From NCBI GenBank assembly GCA_003695455.1, contig RFJF01000289.1:1-15078 (forward strand): a stretch of DNA of 15,078 bases, given 5' to 3'. A model generated the notes under the pieces. That model was not told the origin of the DNA. It saw nothing but the letters and a program-made list of their open reading frames with translations, and made no database searches. Position 1 is the first letter of the stretch. Each line of letters begins with the position of its first letter. The stretch comes from Chloroflexota bacterium. GTDB taxonomy: Bacteria > Chloroflexota > Anaerolineae > 4572-78 > J111. Position numbers and translations under genes: made by a program. Shown here in pieces: positions 1 to 5,935 of this stretch.

Positions 1-872
1 AGAAACAGGTCGAGGTGGGGCGTCAAATCGAGCCAGCGGCCGGTTTGCAGCGCCGCAGCGCCGGCGGCGGCCCAGGCCAGCACGCTGAAAAATCGAGAGC
101 GGTAGAGCCACGTCCCACCAACCCAGACCAGACTCAGCAGCGCGGCCACGCCAATCCACGCCAGTTGGGTGGTGGTGCGGCCCACATTCAATAAATCCAG
201 CAGAACGCCGGCGTCAATCGGCAGGAGAAATGAAAAAATCACAAACAGTACAAAACTGGCCTGCGGTAATCGCTTTTTCAGCAGCAGGGCCGCGGCCAAA
301 AAACCGAGCGTGGCAGCGCCCAGAATCGGCAGGCGCAGCCCTTCGATGACGGCGGCCAAAATAGCGGCAGCCGCCAGTACAAAAAACGCGCCCAGGTAGA
401 GGGCCACTCTGATGGCAGCCTCGCTCAGCAGCACGTCAGACAGCGAGGGCTTGGGTTGAGGTGGGGCGTCCGTCTCCGGTTTGGCGGGTTGCGGCGGCGC
501 GAAGTCGTACCGCTGCCGGAGCAGGCCGGACAGGTGCGGGGTGAGCAGGCCATCGCTCTGCCAGCGCTCAATTTCTGTGAGCACGATTTGCCGCGCCGGA
601 GCCGCCAACCGGCCGGCCGACCGTTGCGCATTGCGGAATGCCGGCTGGGCCAGCGCCGCCAGCGCGGCCTGCCGAACCTCGACGCTGGAGTTCTGCGCGG
701 CGGTTTTTTCCAGTTGGCGTACCATGGGCTCGCCAACCGTTGCCAGCCGGCCGAGCGCCTGCACGGCGGCCAGCCGGGTTACTTCGGAGTCGCTGTGCAA
801 ATCTTCAATTAATTGTGTCGGGTCCGGTTTTGGGCCGGATTCGACGGGACGGGTTGGGAGATCATCGTTCAT
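1..872 (-). CDS. HEAT-repeat multi-pass membrane protein (3' end beyond window)
   Basis: The frame is open from an ATG at 872 to the left edge, giving 290 codons without a stop; the C-terminal part lies outside the window. The start is supported by AAAGGA (880-885) seven bases upstream. Residues about 20-90 are helical and Ala/Leu-rich, with a HEAT-type repeat (SDSEVTRLAAVQALGRL, then VEVRQAALAAL). Residues about 115-145 form a Pro-rich linker. From about residue 150 there are at least five hydrophobic segments (roughly 154-176, 179-198, 205-228, 236-252, 260-275). The likely form is a cytoplasmic N-terminal protein-binding module attached to a polytopic membrane domain. I do not recognise a named family for the membrane part and assign no function. 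It is transcribed in the same direction as glmS but is separated from it by a strong terminator. Confidence 0.8.
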   Translation of the reverse strand, partial: MNDDLPTRPVESGPKPDPTQLIEDLHSDSEVTRLAAVQALGRLATVGEPMVRQLEKTAAQNSSVEVRQAALAALAQPAFRNAQRSAGRLAAPARQIVLTEIERWQSDGLLTPHLSGLLRQRYDFAPPQPAKPETDAPPQPKPSLSDVLLSEAAIRVALYLGAFFVLAAAAILAAVIEGLRLPILGAATLGFLAAALLLKKRLPQASFVLFVIFSFLLPIDAGVLLDLLNVGRTTTQLAWIGVAALLSLVWVGGTWLYRSRFFSVLAWAAAGAAALQTGRWLDLTPHLDLF

Positions 873-890
873 CGGTCTGTCCTTTCCAGG

Positions 891-911
891 TTGGTACATT
901 CAGTGTACCAA
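891..911. promoter_or_regulatory. 21-bp perfect palindrome upstream of the HEAT/membrane gene
   Basis: The arms TTGGTACA (891-898) and TGTACCAA (904-911) are perfect 8-bp reverse complements around a 5-bp spacer. The site lies 18-38 bases upstream of the ATG at 872, where a weak -10-like TACACT would also fall on the minus strand. The symmetry and position suit a dimeric repressor operator. There is no T-run, so it is not a terminator. The binding protein is unknown. Confidence 0.45.
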
Positions 912-973
912 ACCGGCGCGAGGATTTCACCGGCCAAAAGTTAGGTTGCCAGCAAAAGATTGGCCGAGGTTCC

Positions 974-1006
974 AAAAAAATACCCCGGCCAGTTGGGCCG
1001 GGGTAT
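974..1006 (-). terminator. Rho-independent terminator of glmS
   Basis: A perfect 11-bp stem, 980-990 (ATACCCCGGCC) with 996-1006, has a 5-nt loop. On the minus strand it is followed by a T-run (positions 979-974). It lies 17 bases after the glmS stop codon and separates glmS from the membrane-protein gene downstream. Confidence 0.93.
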
Positions 1007-1022
1007 TGGGGGCGCAAAAACG

Positions 1023-2864
1023 TTACTCGACGGTGACGCTTTTGGCCAGGTTACGCGGCTGATCCACGTCGGCGCCGCGCCAAACAGCGGTGTGGTAAGC
1101 CAGCAGTTGCAGCGGAATCACCGAGATGATTGGCGTGAGCAGCGGGTGCGCCCGCGGAATGGTCAGCACGTGGTCAGATTTGCGGGCCACCTCGTCATCG
1201 CCCTCATTGATAAGCGAGATGACAATGCCGTTGCGGGCGCGCACCTGCTCAATCTGGCTGATCATTTTATCGTACACGTGGTCTTGTGTGACAATGGACA
1301 CCACCGGCATATTTTCGTCAATCAGGGCGATGGGGCCGTGCTTCATTTCGCCGGCGGGGTAGCCCTCGGCGTGGATGTAGCTGATTTCTTTCAGCTTGAG
1401 CGCCCCTTCCAGCGCGATGGGGTAGTTCAGCCCCCGACCCAAAAAGAGGAAGTGCTCTTTTTGGTGGTACAACCGGGCCAGTGAGTCGTAATCATTGTAG
1501 CCTTCGGCCAGCACCTGCCCGGCCAGCTCCGGCAGATGGGCCAGCGCCGCGGCCAGTTCCAGACTTTGGGCGGCAGAGAGCACGCCGCGCTGCTGGCCCA
1601 GATACATTGCCAGCAGCATCAGGTCGGTCAGGGTGGTGGTAAAGGCTTTGGTGCTGGCCACGCCGATTTCGGGGCCGGCCTGCATCAAAATGGACCCGTT
1701 GCTGATTTTGTGCACCATGCTGCCCTGCACGTTGACAATGCTCCACAGGGCGGCCCCTTTTTGCCGCCCTTCTTCCATCGCTGCCAGCGTGTCCACGGTT
1801 TCGCCGCTCTGGCTGAGCGCCAGAATAACGGTGTTTTCGTCTACCAGCGGGTCGCGGTAGCGAAACTCGCTGGCGTAATCCACCGATACCTTCACCTTTG
1901 CCAGTTTTTCCAGCAAAAAGCGGCCCACCTGCCCGGCAAAAAACGAGGTGCCGCAGGCGGTGATGAAGATGCGGTCAATCCGTTGGGCCTGCTCCGGGGT
2001 AAGGTGGAGTTCCTCAAATTGAACCTGCCCGCTTTCAAAATCAATCCGCCCGCGGATGGTGCTTTGAATGGATTGCGGCTGTTCGTGGATTTCTTTTTGC
2101 ATAAAATGGCGGTACTGCCCTTTGACCGCGCTGACCGGGTCCCAGGTGATGGTGGTGGTCGGTTTGGTAACGGGGCTGCCGTCCAGCCGGCAGTAATCCA
2201 CGCTGTCCGGGGTGATGACGGCCATTTCGCCGTCTTCCAAAAAGACCACCTGCTGGGTGTGTTCCAAAATGGCGGGGATGTCCGAAGCCAGATAATTTTC
2301 GTGGTCACCCAGCCCCACAATGACGCCGCCTGCATTGCCCAGCCGGGCAGCGATGATGGTGTCGGGGTGGGCCGGGCTGATGACGGCAATGGCGTGCGCT
2401 CCGTGGAGTTGCTGAAAACTGAGGCGGCAGGCATCGGGCAGGGTGTGCCCGGCGGCAAGGTGCTTGTCAATCAGGTGGGTGATAACTTCGGTGTCGGTGT
2501 CTGACCGGAAGATGTGACCCTCGGCTTGCAACTGCTGGCGCAGAGCCACAAAATTTTCAACAATGCCGTTCTGCACCACGGCCACGTTATTTTGCTCATC
2601 GGCATGGGGGTGGGCGTTGCGCTCAACCGGCGCGCCGTGGGTGGCCCAGCGTGTGTGCCCAATCGCCAGTGTGCCGAGCAGCGGCTGGTCGGCCAGCTTA
2701 TTTTGCAAATTGACCAGCTTGCCGCCCGCCCGGCGGATTTCAAGCTGCCCGTTCACCGAGGCGATACCGGCAGAATCATAACCCCGGTATTCCAGCTTTT
2801 TCAGTCCGTTAAATACAATATCGGCGGCGTTTTTTGCGCCCACATAACCAACAATGCCACACAT
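1023..2864 (-). CDS. glmS: Glutamine--fructose-6-phosphate aminotransferase (isomerizing)
   Basis: GlmS makes glucosamine-6-phosphate from fructose-6-phosphate and glutamine in the cytoplasm, the entry step to UDP-GlcNAc and peptidoglycan. The protein has 613 residues, close to the usual ~610. It begins MCGIVGYVG, so Cys2 becomes the N-terminal glutaminase nucleophile. RGYDS follows at 27-31, in a class II amidotransferase domain of about 220 residues. Two SIS domains follow, with TACGTSFFAG, SQSGETVDT, GVASTKAFT and EGALKLKEISYIHAEGY. The C-terminus LAKSVTVE carries the conserved sugar-site Lys (608). The frame is open upstream to 2930, but the ATG at 2864 is correct because it places Cys2 and is preceded by AAAGGAGA (2871-2878) at six bases. 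The mRNA leader carries a glmS ribozyme, so GlcN6P feedback on mRNA stability is expected. Confidence 0.98.
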   Translation of the reverse strand: MCGIVGYVGAKNAADIVFNGLKKLEYRGYDSAGIASVNGQLEIRRAGGKLVNLQNKLADQPLLGTLAIGHTRWATHGAPVERNAHPHADEQNNVAVVQNGIVENFVALRQQLQAEGHIFRSDTDTEVITHLIDKHLAAGHTLPDACRLSFQQLHGAHAIAVISPAHPDTIIAARLGNAGGVIVGLGDHENYLASDIPAILEHTQQVVFLEDGEMAVITPDSVDYCRLDGSPVTKPTTTITWDPVSAVKGQYRHFMQKEIHEQPQSIQSTIRGRIDFESGQVQFEELHLTPEQAQRIDRIFITACGTSFFAGQVGRFLLEKLAKVKVSVDYASEFRYRDPLVDENTVILALSQSGETVDTLAAMEEGRQKGAALWSIVNVQGSMVHKISNGSILMQAGPEIGVASTKAFTTTLTDLMLLAMYLGQQRGVLSAAQSLELAAALAHLPELAGQVLAEGYNDYDSLARLYHQKEHFLFLGRGLNYPIALEGALKLKEISYIHAEGYPAGEMKHGPIALIDENMPVVSIVTQDHVYDKMISQIEQVRARNGIVISLINEGDDEVARKSDHVLTIPRAHPLLTPIISVIPLQLLAYHTAVWRGADVDQPRNLAKSVTVE

Positions 2865-2951
2865 GGTTTGTCTCCTTTGGTGTGAGTAGAGGATAAGGTG
2901 TTTTTTAGGAAATGCCTGTACTTTGTGCAAGAAAATTGTGCAACCGGGAAG

Positions 2952-3030
2952 TAAGGATTACGGATTAAGAAGTAATAGCCTAATCCTTTAATCCATAATT
3001 CACTTCCTGTTGTATTCCGGCTTGTCCGGA
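2952..3030 (-). repeat. Degenerate short repeats in the glmS leader, proximal part
   Basis: This A/T-rich stretch between the ribozyme and glmS contains GGATTA at 2955 and again seven bases later at 2962. Reverse complements TAATCC lie at 2981 and 2989, so the RNA could fold into an imperfect hairpin. A small TCCGG/CCGGA hairpin follows near 3016-3030. No gene is evident. It looks like a decayed part of the heptamer arrays next to it. Confidence 0.5.
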
Positions 3031-3046
3031 TTAGGCAGGCCAAAAA

Positions 3047-3116
3047 GCAGACAGCAGCCAACAGCCAGCAAACGCCAAACGCCAAACGGCAAGCGTACGG
3101 CAGGCAAACAGTAATT
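3047..3116. repeat. Heptamer array, 10 degenerate units in one phase
   Basis: Ten consecutive 7-bp units keep phase here. Near the middle, CCAAACG is repeated exactly at 3075 and 3082, flanked by GCAAACG (3068) and GCAAGCG (3089). Earlier units are GCAGCCA (3054) and ACAGCCA (3061). The array lies in the transcribed glmS leader, downstream of the ribozyme. It resembles in form the heptanucleotide STRR repeats known from cyanobacteria. Confidence 0.75.
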
Positions 3117-3129
3117 CTACCGGCGCAAT

Positions 3130-3157
3130 CGTACTCTGTATTCTGTATTCTGACCTC
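3130..3157. repeat. Heptamer array, 4 units (TGTATTC type)
   Basis: Four 7-bp units in phase: CGTACTC (3130), TGTATTC (3137), TGTATTC (3144) and TGACCTC (3151). All end in TC and match the NNNNNTC pattern of the array at 14531-14607. The array abuts the 3' end of the ribozyme domain, suggesting that repeats were inserted or expanded just outside the folded RNA. Confidence 0.75.
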
Positions 3158-3167
3158 TGGTAGTGCC

Positions 3168-3347
3168 ACAGCCTTTGCTTTTGTCCCGGCAATTACTTGC
3201 CGGATTTGTGAAAAGGCCTGCGCCCAGTGTGGGCTTGGGGGACAATTCGGGGTGTGGCGCACCCGGCAGGCACCCGCCGAAAACTTCGATGAACCTGCTC
3301 CTCGTCACCCAATCCGAAAAGAACATTTCCAGATTGGGTCTGGCGCT
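3168..3347 (-). ncRNA. glmS self-cleaving ribozyme (GlcN6P-responsive)
   Basis: Reading the minus strand from 3347, the glmS ribozyme core appears in order. AGCGCC (3347-3342) has the cleavage site between A3347 and G3346. A P2 stem follows (ACCCAATC with GATTGGGT), then GTGACGAGGAGCAGG, TTCATCGAAG, and TTTCGGCGGGTGCCTGCCGG. GCAGG and CCTGC pair as P2.1. A P3 element follows (TGCGCC with GGCGCA, enclosing extra sequence), then a P4 stem (GCCTTTTCACAAA with ACAAAAGCAAAGGC) bearing a P4.1 hairpin (CCGGCAA/TTGCCGG). These match the conserved blocks of the Bacillus ribozymes as I know them. The RNA uses glucosamine-6-phosphate as cofactor and cleaves its own mRNA, lowering glmS expression. It is oriented correctly and lies in the 5' leader of glmS, but about 300 nt from the start codon. 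The 3' boundary is approximate. Confidence 0.94.
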
Positions 3348-3389
3348 CGTTGTCCCGGTTTCTTTTTGCAACGGCCTCCTTTCGGGTTC

Positions 3390-3418
3390 ATTATACCGTA
3401 CCGCGGTCAGCCATCCAA
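3390..3418 (-). promoter_or_regulatory. glmS promoter
   Basis: On the minus strand TTGGAT (3418-3413) and a perfect TATAAT (3395-3390) are 17 bases apart. The predicted start, near 3383, lies about 35 bases upstream of the ribozyme cleavage site, as expected for a glmS leader. Confidence 0.75.
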
Positions 3419-3440
3419 ATAGTATTGCGGGGTATTCATC

Positions 3441-3469
3441 TGGATATTTGCGACAAAGTGCGCTATAAT
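3441..3469 (+). promoter_or_regulatory. Promoter of the GTPase/histidine kinase operon
   Basis: A perfect TATAAT (3464-3469) lies 17 bases after a weak -35, TGGATA (3441-3446). It is divergent from the glmS promoter, with about 22 bp between the two -35 elements. It predicts a ~90-nt leader before the ATG at 3568. No other convincing promoter was seen within the operon. Confidence 0.6.
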
Positions 3470-3567
3470 GGGTTATGTTCATCAAATATGGCGGCGCAAT
3501 GTTTGCCCGGTCGGTGAAATGGGGGGGATTGGGCCATTGCCGATAAATTCTCATTGAGGTACAAACA

Positions 3568-3984
3568 ATGAACGACAAGCACCCACCATCGAACGATATG
3601 CCAGCGGCAGCCACAACAGAAAAAATGGACCGCGTGCGGGACATTATTTTTGGCCCGCAAATGCGAGATTATGAGCAGCAGTTAAAGGTGTACCGCCGTG
3701 ACCTGGAACGGCTTCAGCAGGAGATTGACCACCTTCAGGAACGATTGACCGAACATGACGCGGGGCAGCTCAAAAAACTTCAGGCCCTGCACCGCGATAT
3801 GCGCCAGTCTGACGACGATATTCGGGCAGAACTGCGCCAAACCGCCGAAAAACTCACCTTTGACAAGGTAGACCGCATTGCGCTGGGTGAACTGTTTGTC
3901 GAGCTGGGCAGCCACCTGAAAATGGGCGGCTCGCTGGCGGGGCTGGCTGATTGGCTGAAAACGCTGGAAGAAAAAGCCGATTAG
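3568..3984 (+). CDS. Coiled-coil protein, first gene of the GTPase operon
   Basis: The 138-residue product has no signal peptide or membrane segment, so it is probably cytoplasmic. Residues about 19-30 (KMDRVRDIIFGP) and the following MRDYEQQL resemble a motif I associate with cyanobacterial and chloroflexal hypothetical proteins. Residues about 30-75 form a strong charged coiled coil (QQLKVYRRDLERLQQEIDHL). The C-terminal third (DKVDRIALGELFVELGSHL) is helical and more hydrophobic. The start ATG has GAGG upstream at a suitable distance; Met20 is an alternative. It lies 16 bases before the next gene, which also has an N-terminal coiled coil, so the two may associate. The function is not known. 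A scaffold or effector for the GTPase is only an inference from the operon. Confidence 0.85.
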   Translation: MNDKHPPSNDMPAAATTEKMDRVRDIIFGPQMRDYEQQLKVYRRDLERLQQEIDHLQERLTEHDAGQLKKLQALHRDMRQSDDDIRAELRQTAEKLTFDKVDRIALGELFVELGSHLKMGGSLAGLADWLKTLEEKAD

Positions 3985-4000
3985 GAATTGAGTTGCGCTT

Positions 4001-5383
4001 GTGACAAGAGGTAATCCACCTAACCCAACCTCTCACAATGGCGAAGAAACGCCACCTCCGGAACTGTTTGACGACCCGAGCCTTGAGGCATTGCAGGATA
4101 TCCTGTTCAGCAAATACCGGCAGCGTATTGCAGAACTGGAAGCCGAACTGGATGCACTGGAAGAACGCCTGACCAACAAGGATGCGTTTGTTGCCATCAT
4201 TACCCCGGCGTTGAGTGACGCCATCCGCCGAAAAATCCGCGATGCCCGCGGGGAGATGATTGAGGCGCTCTATCCGGTCATTGGGCAAACCGTGGTGCGG
4301 GCCGTTTCTGAAGCCGTGCGCGATTTAACGCGCAGTCTCGATATTCGGATGCGAACCGCGTTCAATCCGGGGCGACTGGTTCGCGCCCGCATGGGCGGCG
4401 TTTCCAGCGGAGAAGTAATTCTGCGTGATTCGCTGCCCTTCTCGGTAGCCGAGGTGTTTCTGATTCACCGTGAAACCGGGTTGCTGCTCTGGTACGCCAG
4501 CGGCCATCCGGAAGAAGCTGAAGACACCGATTTGATCAGCGGGATGCTGACCGCCATCCGTGATTTTGCGCGCGAGTCTTTTGGTCAGGATAAAGAGGGC
4601 GAGCTTGACGAAATTCAATACGGCGATTACCGGATTCTCATCGAAGCCGCCCGGCACTGTTATTTGGCGGTGGTGGTTGACGGCATTGAGTCTGCCGGTT
4701 TCAGGGCAAAAATCCGCGAGCGGGTCATCGAGATGGATCTGGCCAATGAACCTGTGCTGCGCGAATACGAAGGCGACCCCACCCAACTGATTGAGGTTGA
4801 AGGGCCCATCAACTCACTCATTGCCGAAGTTGAACCCCGGCAAATGTCTCCGATTCAGCGGCGGTTATTGCTGGCCTTCACTGCCCTGTTGCTGCTTTGC
4901 TCGTTGTCTGCCTGTTTGGTAGGGCGCTGGGGCTGGCAGGTACTCAACAATCGGCCTGCTCCGATGGTCGTTGTAATGCAGGTTACGGTTGAACCTACAT
5001 TTACGCCCACCAACACGCCAACATTTACCCCCACCCCAACACCAACCGCCACTCCTTCACCAACCGCCACATTTACGTCCACCCCAACGCCAACTTCAAC
5101 ACCCACCCCAACCCACACGGCCACGCCCACCACCACCCCGGTCAACGGGATTATGATTGGCAATGTCTGGTTGCGGCAACTCCCTTACTACGCCTCGCCG
5201 CGGATGGGGTTAATATTGCCGGAAGGCAGGGCTGTAGAAATTCTGGAAACTGCCGATAACTGGTACAGAGTGCGTTGGGCGCCCAAAGACCGGGCCGAAG
5301 TAGAAGGCTGGGTTCCGGCGCAGTGGGTTGGTACGGTAAACCCCGTTCCACAAACCATTGGCACCCCAACTACAGACCAATAA
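4001..5383 (+). CDS. Transmembrane protein with cytoplasmic GTPase-associated domain and outer SH3 domain
   Basis: The 460-residue protein starts at GTG 4001, the only start available after an in-frame TGA at 3989. Residues about 22-60 hold a coiled coil (SKYRQRIAELEAELDALEERL). Residues about 75-260 form a conserved-looking domain (MIEALYPVIGQTVVRAVSEA, EVFLIHRETGLLLWY, DLISGMLTAIRDFARESF, YLAVVVDGI). I recall a similar domain in cyanobacterial membrane proteins that end in an OmpA-type domain. One membrane helix lies at about 289-310. A Thr/Pro/Ser linker follows (about 329-380), then a bacterial SH3 domain (about 380-445: NVWLRQLPYYASPRMGLIL, WYRVRW, GWVPAQWVG). The predicted topology is N-terminus inside, SH3 outside, so the protein could report wall or matrix binding to the cytoplasm. 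Its gene is flanked by coiled-coil and GTPase genes. The exact role is unknown. Confidence 0.88.
   Translation: MTRGNPPNPTSHNGEETPPPELFDDPSLEALQDILFSKYRQRIAELEAELDALEERLTNKDAFVAIITPALSDAIRRKIRDARGEMIEALYPVIGQTVVRAVSEAVRDLTRSLDIRMRTAFNPGRLVRARMGGVSSGEVILRDSLPFSVAEVFLIHRETGLLLWYASGHPEEAEDTDLISGMLTAIRDFARESFGQDKEGELDEIQYGDYRILIEAARHCYLAVVVDGIESAGFRAKIRERVIEMDLANEPVLREYEGDPTQLIEVEGPINSLIAEVEPRQMSPIQRRLLLAFTALLLLCSLSACLVGRWGWQVLNNRPAPMVVVMQVTVEPTFTPTNTPTFTPTPTPTATPSPTATFTSTPTPTSTPTPTHTATPTTTPVNGIMIGNVWLRQLPYYASPRMGLILPEGRAVEILETADNWYRVRWAPKDRAEVEGWVPAQWVGTVNPVPQTIGTPTTDQ
4987..5142 (+). repeat. Imperfect tandem repeat coding the Thr/Pro linker
   Basis: The DNA is a run of ACN and CCN codons (units of the ACCCCAACA type) encoding alternating Thr and Pro with a few Ser, Phe and Ala. 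It forms the spacer between the membrane helix and the SH3 domain. Such linkers are very common in surface proteins of Anaerolineae-type Chloroflexota. Unit number may vary between strains. Confidence 0.8.
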
Positions 5384-5401
5384 CCAGGTGAAGATGACCA
5401 G

Positions 5402-5917
5402 ATGACCCGTTTAAGTAAAAAAATCTGCTTGTTAGGTGATTTTGCCGTGGGCAAAACCAGTTTGGTACGCCGTTTTGTGCACAACAAATTTGATGACAAA
5501 TACCTGAGTACCATTGGTGTAAAAGTGAGCCGCAAAACAGTGACCATCCCCCGGGCCGGAGAACTGGTTGAACTTTCGATGCTGCTCTGGGATTTGGCCG
5601 GCAGCGAGGAGTTTGACCGGGTGAAAAGCAGCTATTTGCGTGGCGCTGCCGGTGCAGTGCTGGTGTGTGACCTGACCCGCCCGGAAACGCTTGGAAATCT
5701 AAGCCAGTATGCCAACGGATATTTCAAAAATAACCCGCAGGCTCAATTAATTTTGGCAGCTAACAAATCTGATTTGATTGACCAGCAGGAACTCACCGAA
5801 TCTGAGGTGGAAGCGGCGGCTCAAAAAATGAACATCCCCTACTACCTGACCAGCGCCAAAACCGGAGATGAAGTGGAACAACTTTTTAAACATATTGGTC
5901 AATTACTGTTGGCGTAA
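5402..5917 (+). CDS. Ras/Rab-like small GTPase
   Basis: This 171-residue single-domain GTPase has all five G motifs. The P-loop is GDFAVGKT (12-19). Switch I carries Thr37 in STIGV. G3 is WDLAGSEEF (63-71), G4 is NKSD (121-124) and G5 is SAK (151-153). The order and spacing are those of the Ras/Rab/Arf superfamily, not of translation or Era-type GTPases. Ser68 occupies the place of the catalytic Gln61 of Ras. There is no C-terminal Cys for lipidation, so membrane recruitment probably depends on a partner, perhaps the membrane protein encoded just upstream. The ATG at 5402 has AGGTGA (5386-5391) upstream; another ATG at 5394 is out of frame and meets a stop at once. It is likely a molecular switch between the SH3 membrane protein and the kinase; this link is inferred from gene order. 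Confidence 0.95.
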   Translation: MTRLSKKICLLGDFAVGKTSLVRRFVHNKFDDKYLSTIGVKVSRKTVTIPRAGELVELSMLLWDLAGSEEFDRVKSSYLRGAAGAVLVCDLTRPETLGNLSQYANGYFKNNPQAQLILAANKSDLIDQQELTESEVEAAAQKMNIPYYLTSAKTGDEVEQLFKHIGQLLLA

Positions 5918-5935
5918 ACGCAAAAATTGGTACTT

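Noticed and set aside
425..736. 103-codon minus-strand frame within the HEAT/membrane gene
   Set aside because: It is another frame of the real gene at 1-872, which has the RBS, HEAT-like repeats and membrane helices; the 103-codon product is Arg/Pro-rich with no domain.
1536..2504. Long open frame on the plus strand (322 codons) opposite glmS
   Set aside because: It is an antisense shadow of the high-GC glmS gene, with low-complexity His/Gly/Ala composition and no recognisable domain.
3047..3157. CRISPR-like repeats
   Set aside because: The units are 7 bp, contiguous and degenerate, without spacers, and no cas genes are present.
2801..3262. 153-codon minus-strand frame in the glmS leader
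   Set aside because: It runs through the ribozyme tail and the heptamer arrays and overlaps the start of glmS in another frame; no family features.
4895..4915. Lipobox-like LSAC in the SH3 membrane protein
   Set aside because: It lies in the internal membrane helix about 300 residues from the N-terminus, so signal peptidase II processing is not expected.
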